From Caldalkalibacillus salinus (GTDB taxonomy: Bacteria > Bacillota > Bacilli > Caldalkalibacillales > JCM-10596): a DNA stretch of 64,000 nt. The DNA is taken from positions 496,001 through 560,000 of the forward strand of contig NZ_JAERVL010000001.1 in assembly GCF_016745835.1 (NCBI RefSeq), in the 5' to 3' direction. The translations under genes were made by a program, and so were the position numbers. Below the pieces are notes generated by a model. It did not search any database and was not told the DNA's origin. It saw only the letters and a program-made list of their open reading frames with translations. Shown here piece by piece: positions 55,301 through 62,514 of this stretch; positions within the stretch are counted from its first letter, which is position 1; every line of letters begins with the position of its first letter.

Positions 55301-57764
55301 TTTTATTAACCATTGGATGCATCACGCCAAGTCGAATATGCCTTACCTGTTGGAAGGTTACCAAGCCGGTTTAGAATCGGGGAATACCCTGTACGCCAGT
55401 TACTGTGCTGTTGCGCGGTTCGATACGCTTCTCTTTTGTGGAACTGAGATCGACGCTTTGGCAGAGGAGCTGCAAGAGTATCATCAGCGTACTAAGAATA
55501 ATGAAACGTTAGACCGACTGATGATCCTTCACGATTTCATGGATCGCTTACAACATGGACATGAATATGCTGGCCATGCTTCTCTTGATCACCATATCAT
55601 GGACTCCCTATCACATCATGAGGCAGATAAACAAGGGAATCAGGTTTTAAATCTTTTTTTAGCCCACTTGTACCATGCGCAATGGGGCTTAATATATCGA
55701 GATTACACAGGGGCGCTGAAAAATATCCTAAAGGCCGATTCATACACACATTCGGTACTTGGTCAGGTCGTGTACATTGATCACTTATTTTATAAATGTA
55801 TGCTTCTCGCGATTGATGCTCAGCAGCAACCCACACATGATAAAAAAATGATGATGTCCTTGAAAAAGGGTCAGAAAACATTTAAACAGTGGGCTCGACG
55901 GTGTCCTGCTAACTTTGATCACAAGTATTGGTTGATTAAAGCTGAACGATACAGGGTAGCCGGTAAGGCCAACCATGCCAACCGTGCCTATATGAGAGCC
56001 GTGTCTTCAGCCCGTGAATACGGATTCAAGCAACACGTAGCCATCGCTTACGAACGGCTAGCGGACTTGTATCAAGTGGAAGGGGAGGTTGAGTTACAGG
56101 ACTTCTACCTCCAAAAAGCGTACGATGCATATCTACGATGGGGAGCCAAGGGGAAAGCTGAGGCGTTATTGCGACAGTCAAGCAGCGTCACACAGCAAGG
56201 CAGCGATCGAGGTCAACTAGGTCAAGGTCAGCAGGATCAGCCTCCTGATCGTATGAGTGTCGGAGAGACGTTTAAGAAATACAAGCATATTTCCAGTGTC
56301 ATTGATTATGAGACGGTTCTTAAGGTGACGCAAACCATCTCAAGTGAGATACAACTAGAACGCTTATTGCATCGGCTATTACACATCACGTTAGAAAACG
56401 CTGGTGCTAATAAAGCCATCATCTTACTTAAGACAGAGGACCGATGGACAGTCAAAGCGAGTGGAGAGAGTGACGAGGACGACATCCACGTACGAGTGGA
56501 CACGGCTGCTCACGATACGGACAGCTACCCCATGGCAGTCGTCCAGCACGTGATTCAAACGGGGAAACCGTCTATTCTTAATGACATCGATCCCACACGT
56601 GCTACAGACTCAAACATCCGTTCAAGTGAGACAGACGCCAAAAGGCTCAGTCATGATCCCTACTTCATCGATCACCAAGTGAGTTCATGCCTGTGTTTGC
56701 CTATTAAACGCGGGGGGATGCTGAGCGCCATCCTCTATGTTGAAAATCAGTATAACAGCCATGCATTCTCAGCTCAGAGAATTGAAATGCTGAACATGAT
56801 GCTAACTCAGGCTGCCATTTCGTTAGAGCATGCACGTTTATACGCTGAACTAGATCAAATGGTGCAGGACCGCACGTACCATTTGGAACAAGCGATGGCA
56901 AAGCTAAAAGACACACAGCGCCAACTGATAGAGTCTGAGAAGATGGCTGCCCTAGGTCAACTTGTCAGTGGGATGGCACACGAGATTAACACCCCCTTGG
57001 GTATAGCCATCACTGCTTCATCATACCTTCAACAGAGGACCGAAGAATGCCAAGCTCAAATTCGAGATATAGATAGGCTATCGGACTCTGAACAAGGTAA
57101 TTTTGAATCTTTTTTTGCACATGCACATGAGTCCACACGGCTGATTCTATCAAATCTTCAGAGAGCAACGACACTCATGGATAGCTTTAAGCAAATGTCT
57201 GTTGATCAAGTATTGGAGGAGAAGAGAACCTTTCACCTTTTAAATTACATTACGAAAATCCTCTCAACCTTGAAGCCAAAGATAGAAAAAAGTGGTCATC
57301 AAATAGAGGTTCATGGTGATGAGCACCTGACGTTATACGAAGATCCAGGCGCCTTTTCTCAAATTATCACCAATCTCGTCATCAACTCTATAGAACACGC
57401 CTATGACGAAGGGCAACACGGTTCTATTCAAATAGAGATCCAACGAGATAAAGCGTACGGACGGATCATCTATCAGGATGACGGTAAGGGAATTGAGTCA
57501 AAGTATAGGAATAAAATCTTTGAACCCTTTTTTACAACGAATCGTCATAACGGCGGAACAGGGTTAGGTCTCAATCTTGTATACAATATCGTTACACAGA
57601 AATTAGCTGGACAGATTAGCTGTCAAAGTGAGGTCGATCGTGGTACCACGTTTATCATAAAGATCCCCATCGTCAGAGAGCAGGAAACTATAACGACGAC
57701 GGCGGACCATACTTCTAAGGGTGGGACAGTGCAAGAGAATATGAAATGGAAGAAGGTTGATTAG
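52329..57764 (+). CDS. Giant hybrid Ser/Thr kinase-ATPase-GAF-histidine kinase
   Basis: An 1811-residue cytoplasmic signalling protein. Residues 15-280 are a Hanks-type kinase with K42, catalytic D134 in HRDINPSN and D153 in a DFA (not DFG) motif, plus GYVSPEQTGRMGG. An AAA/STAND-like ATPase with Walker A GETGVGKT (336-343) and a Walker-B-like LVICLDQLQWAD follows, then a long TPR-like helical region (about 740-1290), a GAF domain (about 1325-1495), a coiled coil, the HisKA phospho-acceptor H1551 in MAHEINTPLG and a HATPase domain ending IFEPFFTT...GGTGLGLNLV. This HstK-type layout is known mainly from cyanobacteria, proteobacteria and myxobacteria. No membrane segment is seen, so signals are probably cytoplasmic or delivered by partner proteins. 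Confidence 0.93.
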   Translation: MKPHIDAVKKMGHWQYLTKIYESSSTVLMRGIQGTDQRVIIKTPSKRYVTHSTYSQYQHEFNLLKACPSNYVVQPVRLALVEDRPVLVLEDGGYMTLHDLRNRSELSIYDKWHIALQLVQGLEAIHQHGVFHRDINPSNIVIHPERWEPKYIDFANAAFRSNPQVQEAVFHDQEVTLGYVSPEQTGRMGGTVDYRTDFYSLGVTLYELFTGQLPYPVNDVMTAIHSHMAKPPLSPSKIDDNIPEAISRVILKCLEKSPVQRYKSAQGLKADLLLCMSPHQQHVKLDSPQFQLGDQDQFEQLVISSELVGREEEERKFSDMYDHVRSGGSGLVLVNGETGVGKTRLLHAFTSYAKQHQGRAVFGGAEPGHSETPLALLISVMNQLLDDIIDLDDPDKKKGYIDHIQKAVGPNGQILNDLLPKLHLLWGEQSEMASLSWMEAQARFHYVLARFLRVFVPRDQPLVICLDQLQWADTATLAFIRYVLHHSDCSGVLLVMAYRDECTSQPLHDLLQDLQKPSLSHVWTTCELTLRPLDSKGTSAILQQSLNLASSTVAPLAAYTHRVTKGNPLFIQQLIHTLYERAIIYYSSTSHRWEWDLSQPFDVTLIRENVIDVLIDKFSRLSEETQYVLAVGACVGASFTKTQIQTITDLSEQQIITALNTALDQGLLKHRYDFVFAHEKLHQVAYESILQEDRDRLHYLIASNYDRAPLTQGQSAFVDIFSRVNHLNQSTRMMKHKAEQQDVAELNLLAAEEARRVAAFQTALHYYLHGCQLIDDHDWQHQSFHDVAFMLHLGKAEALYINGQYDEAERTLAAILQKVTRERQIFKVYQVKIDMYTWMTRYTDVLALSRKVLGLVGFSMRHHVSRLASLWEDIKVRVLMRGRTEDKILNLPLMSHPKYHEVIKVLHNCGPAAYYTHHRLFGYINAKVVSFILKYGLSPDACIGFASYGTALVITERDLERGYKFGRIGCALADKMGDPYGKNRAYGPFGIFINHWMHHAKSNMPYLLEGYQAGLESGNTLYASYCAVARFDTLLFCGTEIDALAEELQEYHQRTKNNETLDRLMILHDFMDRLQHGHEYAGHASLDHHIMDSLSHHEADKQGNQVLNLFLAHLYHAQWGLIYRDYTGALKNILKADSYTHSVLGQVVYIDHLFYKCMLLAIDAQQQPTHDKKMMMSLKKGQKTFKQWARRCPANFDHKYWLIKAERYRVAGKANHANRAYMRAVSSAREYGFKQHVAIAYERLADLYQVEGEVELQDFYLQKAYDAYLRWGAKGKAEALLRQSSSVTQQGSDRGQLGQGQQDQPPDRMSVGETFKKYKHISSVIDYETVLKVTQTISSEIQLERLLHRLLHITLENAGANKAIILLKTEDRWTVKASGESDEDDIHVRVDTAAHDTDSYPMAVVQHVIQTGKPSILNDIDPTRATDSNIRSSETDAKRLSHDPYFIDHQVSSCLCLPIKRGGMLSAILYVENQYNSHAFSAQRIEMLNMMLTQAAISLEHARLYAELDQMVQDRTYHLEQAMAKLKDTQRQLIESEKMAALGQLVSGMAHEINTPLGIAITASSYLQQRTEECQAQIRDIDRLSDSEQGNFESFFAHAHESTRLILSNLQRATTLMDSFKQMSVDQVLEEKRTFHLLNYITKILSTLKPKIEKSGHQIEVHGDEHLTLYEDPGAFSQIITNLVINSIEHAYDEGQHGSIQIEIQRDKAYGRIIYQDDGKGIESKYRNKIFEPFFTTNRHNGGTGLGLNLVYNIVTQKLAGQISCQSEVDRGTTFIIKIPIVREQETITTTADHTSKGGTVQENMKWKKVD

Positions 57765-57765
57765 C

Positions 57766-58533
57766 ATGGGTTTTTTGACAAACGATCCAGACATCGTGGA
57801 GTCGATGAGTCTGATGCCCCGGACGGTCGGTAATGAGCTCAGCGGGGAGAAGGTCACTTTTACCAAAACAACAAAAGATACCGCTTGTCAGTCCCTTGAA
57901 TTTGTCACAATACTTGACCCTGAGGACGGGATCTTTCCCCATCGCCACACGTATTTGACGGAAGTCTTTGAGATTTTAGAAGGTGAGCTCACTCTGCGTC
58001 TTAATCGTGAAACATTACACCTCAAGGCGGGAGACCAACAATCCTCAGTAGTCGTGCCCCCATACGTTACGCACAGCTTTTGGAATCACACTGATCAAGT
58101 CACACGGTTTAAGGTTACGATGTCGCCAGCGGGGGATTTTGAGCCTTTTATTCGTATCGGTTACGGATTAGAGAATGATCAACTGACCTTTAATTACAAG
58201 CGCTTTCCTGTTCGAGGAAAGTATCCTCTTTTTCGGCGGGCGTTACGTGCCTTGGAATCTATATTAGGCGTCGTACCTAAGAGTCCGCTCATGGTGGGGA
58301 TACTCGGAAAATTAGGTGGAACCTACGCCCCCGTCATCCCCATCGTATTGCAAAAAATGATGATCCACCTTCTAGCGGCAGTCGCAGTTCGTTTAGGGAA
58401 GGATCGTGACGTGGAGAAGTACTTTTTGAAAAATGGTACCAAGGAGGGAGTGGAGCTTGGAGCCACGTATGGAACACAACCTAACCCCCAGCAACACACA
58501 GCAGATAGAAGCGTGGAAGTTGATGATCGTTGA
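57766..58533 (+). CDS. Cupin-domain protein of the signalling locus
   Basis: A 255-residue protein with a cupin fold at residues 35-130 (GIFPHRHTYLTEVFEILEGELTLRLNRETLHLKAGDQQSSVVVPPYVTHSFWNHT, including the HxH...E and later H metal ligands). A C-terminal helical part has a hydrophobic stretch, GTYAPVIPIVLQKMMIHLLAAVAVRLG. It may sense a small molecule or act as an enzyme. GAAGAAGG is 8 bases before ATG 57766, which lies one base after the hybrid-kinase stop, so the genes are translationally coupled. Its end overlaps the next kinase gene by 65 bp. Confidence 0.78.
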   Translation: MGFLTNDPDIVESMSLMPRTVGNELSGEKVTFTKTTKDTACQSLEFVTILDPEDGIFPHRHTYLTEVFEILEGELTLRLNRETLHLKAGDQQSSVVVPPYVTHSFWNHTDQVTRFKVTMSPAGDFEPFIRIGYGLENDQLTFNYKRFPVRGKYPLFRRALRALESILGVVPKSPLMVGILGKLGGTYAPVIPIVLQKMMIHLLAAVAVRLGKDRDVEKYFLKNGTKEGVELGATYGTQPNPQQHTADRSVEVDDR

Positions 58534-59758
58534 CGATGAAGAAGAAGTGCACCAAGTCACGAAGCTGGTGTTAAACCAATTTGCTTATGAAGGGAAACCA
58601 CTGCAATTTATCAGTGCATACACGGCCCAGGAGGCTCAAGAGATGATTAAAGCACACCCTGATACCGCTGTCATACTACTAGATGTGGTCATGGAGAAGG
58701 ATGATGCAGGCTTGCGCTTTGTTCACTATGTGCGGGATGCCATGTTAAACAAGAATGTACGCATCATTCTGCGTACAGGTCAACCTGGTCAAGCGCCAGA
58801 GAAACGAGTCATTCAAGATTATGATATCAACGATTACAAGGAGAAGACTGAACTTACAGCACAGAAGCTGTACTCCTCTGTCTACACTTCACTCAAAACT
58901 TACAACATGATGTCAGAAATAGAAGCATCCAAAATGCAGCTCCAACAATATGCCCACGCATTGACATATGTCAATGAATCGCTCGAGCAAAAAGTGAAAA
59001 TCAAAACACAGCATCTCGAAGAAAAAAACAGAGCGTTACGTGAATCGATATGGGGGACCATGACAGCGATGGTTGAAGTTTCCGTATTAGAGGAAAGGAC
59101 GAAAATGGCTAAGGAAATACATGATATCGCAGGCCACACCTTCACAGGGACGATCGTTCAGTGTGAATGGCTCAAGCATCTGATTCAGGAAGAACCAGAG
59201 CAAGCATTGCTCAAAGCAGACCAACTGCAGAATCATCTACGTCAAGGGTTAGAAAAAATCAGGGCCACCGTCAAGACGGTATATACCAATGCCCGTGACT
59301 CTCATGTTGAATTCCATCGTTTGGTGCGACACTTGCTTGAAGAGACTGAACGACATATGCACGTCACGATAGGATATAAACAAAAAAATCAAGATGAACT
59401 AGAACAGTTGCCGACGGACCTGCAAAAACTCCTCTTTCACGCTTTACAAGAAGGCCTAACCAACGGCATACGTCACGGGAAGAGTACAGAGTTTCAATTT
59501 AAATTAATCTATAAAAATGGTCTCATAGACTTTCAGCTACAAGACAATGGGATTGGAACGGACCATGTGACATATGGCTTCGGGTTGACGATGATGCAGG
59601 AACAAGTGGAGGCGTGGAACGGAGAATTCTTTTTCCAGTCTAAACCGGGCAAGGGTAGCACTTTGAGTATTGTCATTCCTTATGAACGTTCGGCTACAAA
59701 CACGAGGGGGGAGACGGCAACCGGTGAGCTGAACATATCTCGCATGAACTCATCGTGA
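58469..59758 (+). CDS. Receiver-histidine kinase hybrid (NarX/DesK-type)
   Basis: A 429-residue protein with an N-terminal receiver domain (LMIVDDEEEVH, phospho-acceptor D72 in VILLDVVM, IILRTGQPG, DINDYKEK). A coiled coil (about 150-195), a HisKA_3 dimerisation domain with H218 in AKEIHDIAGHT and a HATPase domain (EGLTNGIRHGKSTEF, QDNGIGTDHVTYGFGLTMMQEQVEAWNG) follow. It probably receives phosphate from the giant hybrid kinase and passes a signal to the LuxR-type regulator downstream. ATG 58469 is chosen because TTGGAG lies 6 bases upstream; it overlaps the cupin gene in another frame. It lacks a membrane segment. Confidence 0.88.
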   Translation: MEHNLTPSNTQQIEAWKLMIVDDEEEVHQVTKLVLNQFAYEGKPLQFISAYTAQEAQEMIKAHPDTAVILLDVVMEKDDAGLRFVHYVRDAMLNKNVRIILRTGQPGQAPEKRVIQDYDINDYKEKTELTAQKLYSSVYTSLKTYNMMSEIEASKMQLQQYAHALTYVNESLEQKVKIKTQHLEEKNRALRESIWGTMTAMVEVSVLEERTKMAKEIHDIAGHTFTGTIVQCEWLKHLIQEEPEQALLKADQLQNHLRQGLEKIRATVKTVYTNARDSHVEFHRLVRHLLEETERHMHVTIGYKQKNQDELEQLPTDLQKLLFHALQEGLTNGIRHGKSTEFQFKLIYKNGLIDFQLQDNGIGTDHVTYGFGLTMMQEQVEAWNGEFFFQSKPGKGSTLSIVIPYERSATNTRGETATGELNISRMNSS

Positions 59759-59769
59759 TAGCCAGTGTC

Positions 59770-59918
59770 ATAGCTCATGTGCTGACCCATTTGAAGACCC
59801 ATGTGATGAAAATCAATATCATAACTCATGTGATGACTCACACGATAAATCATGTGCTGACCAACGTGAGACCAATGTGATGACTCACACGAAAACGCTG
59901 GTGTTAACCCATGTGTTA
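59770..59918. repeat. Degenerate ATGTG repeat array between kinase and response regulator
   Basis: ATGTG occurs at 59777, 59801, 59828, 59852, 59875 and 59911, mostly in the context CTCATGTGATGACTCA or CCATGTGCTGACC, with spacings of 24, 27, 24, 23 and 36 bp. It fills most of the gap between the two genes. The last unit is flanked by GTTAAC on both sides (59903-59920). Confidence 0.6.
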
Positions 59919-59994
59919 ACCTTTTGCAGATTTGACCGACAGTATAGGATATGATCATTGTCGTGACCCATCAGAAGAGAAAGGAGGTCAAGAG

Positions 59995-60654
59995 GTGGAG
60001 AAGATACCCGTGATGATCGTAGAGGATCAGACGATACTGCGTGAGGGACTGGAAGCGATTTTAAATCTGGAGGAAGATATACAGGTTGTCGCAACGGCCA
60101 AGAACGGGTTAGAGGCCTATGACCTTGTCTCCCACCATCTTCCTCGAATTGTGCTCATGGATATAGAAATGCCCGTCATGAATGGACACGAAAGCTTAAA
60201 AAAGATTAAAGCCGAATATCCAGAGGTGAGATTAATTATGTTCACCACTTTCCCCAATGATGACTATTTAGTAGAAGCGCTAATCCATGGGGCGAGTGGG
60301 TATCTGTTAAAGGATATCCCCCATAAAAAGCTCGTCCAAGCCATCCGAGATTGCGATCAAGGGGACATGATGCTTCCCACATCACTGGCAGCTAAGCTGG
60401 CGGCACATCTCCGGAACCAGCAGTTCAGTGAAGGAAGTGAAGGAAGCGAAGGAAGGCCATCCATCTCCTTTACAGAGAGAGAAAAGGACATTGCCAAGCT
60501 CATGTTAGCAGGTCAAACGAACAGAGAAATAGCACAAACGTTGTTTTTAACGGAAGGGACCACTAAGAACTATATTTCAACACTTTATAGTAAACTAGGC
60601 ACAAACGATAGAGGTAAGGCCATAGTTTATCTTAGTCATTTCGGACTAGAGTAG
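59995..60654 (+). CDS. LuxR/NarL-type response regulator
   Basis: A 219-residue response regulator. The receiver domain has MIVEDQTILREGLEAILN, phospho-acceptor D56 in VLMDIEMPVMNG and SGYLLKDIP. An acidic linker with a GSEGSEG repeat (residues 145-151) leads to the LuxR HTH (SFTEREKDIAKLMLAGQTNREIAQTLFLTEGTTKNYISTLYSKLGTNDRGKAIVYL). GTG 59995 lies 7 bases after AAGGAGG; the frame upstream is rejected. It is the natural output partner of the NarX-type kinase just before it. Confidence 0.92.
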   Translation: MEKIPVMIVEDQTILREGLEAILNLEEDIQVVATAKNGLEAYDLVSHHLPRIVLMDIEMPVMNGHESLKKIKAEYPEVRLIMFTTFPNDDYLVEALIHGASGYLLKDIPHKKLVQAIRDCDQGDMMLPTSLAAKLAAHLRNQQFSEGSEGSEGRPSISFTEREKDIAKLMLAGQTNREIAQTLFLTEGTTKNYISTLYSKLGTNDRGKAIVYLSHFGLE

Positions 60655-60706
60655 GAGACCCACTAGAGTAGGGAGACTATCCGTTCTTATACATTGACCT
60701 TATACA

Positions 60707-60752
60707 AAAAACCTCTTCCTGGCCTTATACAGGCGATAAGAAGAGGTTTTCT
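60707..60752. terminator. Bidirectional terminator after response regulator
   Basis: AAAACCTCTT (60708-60717) pairs with AAGAGGTTTT (60741-60750), with an inner helix CTGGCC.../GGCGATAAG that is imperfect. It serves the response regulator and the convergent membrane-protein gene. Confidence 0.8.
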
Positions 60753-60800
60753 ATATGCGTATTCCCATATGTTACAAGTCAAGCTTCCTTGTCGTTACAG

Positions 60801-61196
60801 TTATTCGTGTATATGCTTGCCATGCACAAAAGCTATCAATAAAAAGGCAAAAAATCCAAGGAAAAGAACCGATCCCCCTATGATAAAGAACAGGAGATTA
60901 AACGTTGCTAGATTCGGTATAGGATTAGCGTAATACAGCCACATCCCGACCGTCAGACCAAACGTTCCTAAAAACGACGTCCATACGTGTATCTTTGCTA
61001 ACACGGATGATGCAGGAATAGAAAACAAGCGATAAAAGATAGCAAAGCTAAATAACGACAGCCATCCAACCACCAAGATGTGCGCGTGTATCGCGCGGAA
61101 TACGTAATCGCCAGATCCCGCCATATGGGAGCCGATCATGACCCCGATAAAGGCATAAATGGCAGATGTACGCAAAAGGAATCGAGTGCGATCCAT
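60801..61196 (-). CDS. Four-helix membrane protein related to heme-copper oxidase subunit I
   Basis: A 131-residue protein with four hydrophobic helices: SAIYAFIGVMIGSHMAGSG, AIHAHILVVGWLSLFSFAIFYRLF, VWTSFLGTFGLTVGMWLYYA, and LLFFIIGGSVLFLGFFAFLLIAFV. The HAHILVVGW...FYRLF segment strongly resembles helix II of cbb3/NO-reductase-type subunit I, where a His in this position binds heme, yet the protein is far too short to be an oxidase. Small proteins of this type are annotated as hypothetical in Bacillales. It may bind a single heme or assist oxidase assembly. ATG 61196 is the only good start. Confidence 0.65.
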   Translation of the reverse strand: MDRTRFLLRTSAIYAFIGVMIGSHMAGSGDYVFRAIHAHILVVGWLSLFSFAIFYRLFSIPASSVLAKIHVWTSFLGTFGLTVGMWLYYANPIPNLATFNLLFFIIGGSVLFLGFFAFLLIAFVHGKHIHE

Positions 61197-61644
61197 TGTT
61201 TCACCACTTTCCTCATAAATAATGCCATACAGGCGTTACAGCCTATTGTATCAAAAAAAGACGTGGGATAGACGATCAGTACAAAGTGTTCATAAAAGTG
61301 TTGAGAAAAAGTGTCTCTCACAAGTGGCCTGACTTCTAAGGTTATCTAACAAATGAACATATTGAGGAATGAATCTTCTAATCAAACAACTGAGGAGTAG
61401 TTAGAAAAGCACTATATTAAATTACTTATTAGTAAACAATATGAACAAGTTATTATTAACGTTGAAGACGCACTTATACAGAACTTTAGGAATTAATTTT
61501 TCGGGGTAATGGAGGTGGATGTAATAGCTATTGTGGAATGGTTATTTCTTCTATTATTTTGACTGATATACTGTATGAAATATGTTAAAATGAATCAGTA
61601 GTTATTCTGGAGACATTCCTCCAGAAATAAAGGAGCGAATTATA
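61197..61644. other. Boundary region with shift to AT-rich DNA
   Basis: About 450 bp. From roughly 61300 onward the DNA becomes visibly AT-richer than the preceding 60 kb. The only clear structure is a hairpin at 61605-61626 just before the DUF4007 gene. Fragments of open frame (for example 61420-61496) lack starts and may be remnants. No tRNA or integrase is seen. Confidence 0.5.
61605..61626 (+). promoter_or_regulatory. Leader hairpin upstream of DUF4007 gene
   Basis: TTCTGGAG (61605-61612) pairs perfectly with CTCCAGAA (61619-61626) around ACATTC. It ends one base before the AAAGGAGC-containing region. No T-run follows, so it is not a terminator; it could be an operator palindrome or an RNA element controlling translation. 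Confidence 0.5.
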
Positions 61645-62514
61645 TTGGGGTTTGGACAACATCAAAGCTTTTATCTTAGAACTTATTGGTTAAGAAAGGC
61701 TATACAACAACTTGATAAAAACAATAGATTTTTCTACGAGAAAGAGGCATCGGAATTAATAGGTTTAGGAACTAATATGGTAAAGTCACTAAAACATTGG
61801 ATTGAGGCAACTGATATCTGTGAGTCTGAAAAACGTAATAGTGATAACAAAGTAATACATAGTATTTCTCCATTTGGAAAAATTTTTGATGATTATGATC
61901 CATATATTGAGATAAACGATACCATAAGTATTATTCATTATCATATTGTTGATAATGTTGATCCTTCAACAACATGGTATTGGCTATTTAATGAATATGA
62001 AAAAAATTCATTCGATAAAAATGAAGCTTTAAATGATTTAATTGCATGGATAAACAAAAACTATGAATCTAAGAATTCATCTGACACCTTGGAAAGGGAT
62101 CTTGATTGCTTAATTAAACAATATTTTTCAAGAATTAAATCAGATGATCCGGAGGAAGTTATTCAGAGTCCGCTATCATCCTTGAATTTGCTTGAAGAAA
62201 TAGATGGTAGGATTTATAAAAAGAATCCCAAATTTGAAGATATTGGTCTAACAGCTTTAATGTACGTAATATTAGGGTATGGTCAATCTGAAATTTCTAT
62301 TGATGAAATTGAGAATAGCAAAAAACTTTGGGGCAAGGTTTTTAATTTACAGAGAAGTGAGATTGTTAGGGCAATTGAGCAGTTAGTAAACACTTCTAAA
62401 TATCCCCTTGTATTCGATAGAACTAATAGGTTGGACATAGTTAGAGTTACTCTTGTGGATCCAATTGAATTTTTGAAAGAAGAGTATGTTAGAAAAGAAA
62501 GGGCATTAAGATGA
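61645..62514 (+). CDS. DUF4007 family protein
   Basis: A 289-residue protein. The N-terminal segment FGQHQSFYLRTYWLRKAIQQLDKNNRFFYEKEASELIGLGTNMVKSLKHWIEATDI is characteristic of DUF4007, which is found next to large ATPases and cysteine-desulfurase/PAPS-reductase-like genes in phosphorothioation-type DNA modification or defence loci. The region around KSLKHWIE looks like a DNA-binding helix pair. The start is TTG 61645 with AAAGGAGC about 11 bases upstream. It overlaps the ATPase gene by four bases (ATGA), indicating translational coupling. Base composition is visibly AT-richer than its neighbours to the left, suggesting transfer. Confidence 0.75.
   Translation: MGFGQHQSFYLRTYWLRKAIQQLDKNNRFFYEKEASELIGLGTNMVKSLKHWIEATDICESEKRNSDNKVIHSISPFGKIFDDYDPYIEINDTISIIHYHIVDNVDPSTTWYWLFNEYEKNSFDKNEALNDLIAWINKNYESKNSSDTLERDLDCLIKQYFSRIKSDDPEEVIQSPLSSLNLLEEIDGRIYKKNPKFEDIGLTALMYVILGYGQSEISIDEIENSKKLWGKVFNLQRSEIVRAIEQLVNTSKYPLVFDRTNRLDIVRVTLVDPIEFLKEEYVRKERALR

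Noticed and set aside
59881-59931. GGTGTTAAC / GTTAACC hairpin as a terminator before the response regulator
   Set aside because: Stem is weak with a bulge and only four T follow; more likely part of the ATGTG/GTTAAC repeat array.
61420-61496. Open frame LLISKQYEQVIINVEDALIQNFRN before the defence genes
   Set aside because: No start codon or ribosome binding site; could be a gene remnant but cannot be supported.
61511-61561. Possible 15-residue hydrophobic toxin-like peptide (GTG start, DVIAIVEWLFLLLF)
   Set aside because: The GGAGG motif overlaps the GTG start, leaving no spacing, and no antisense RNA promoter is visible.
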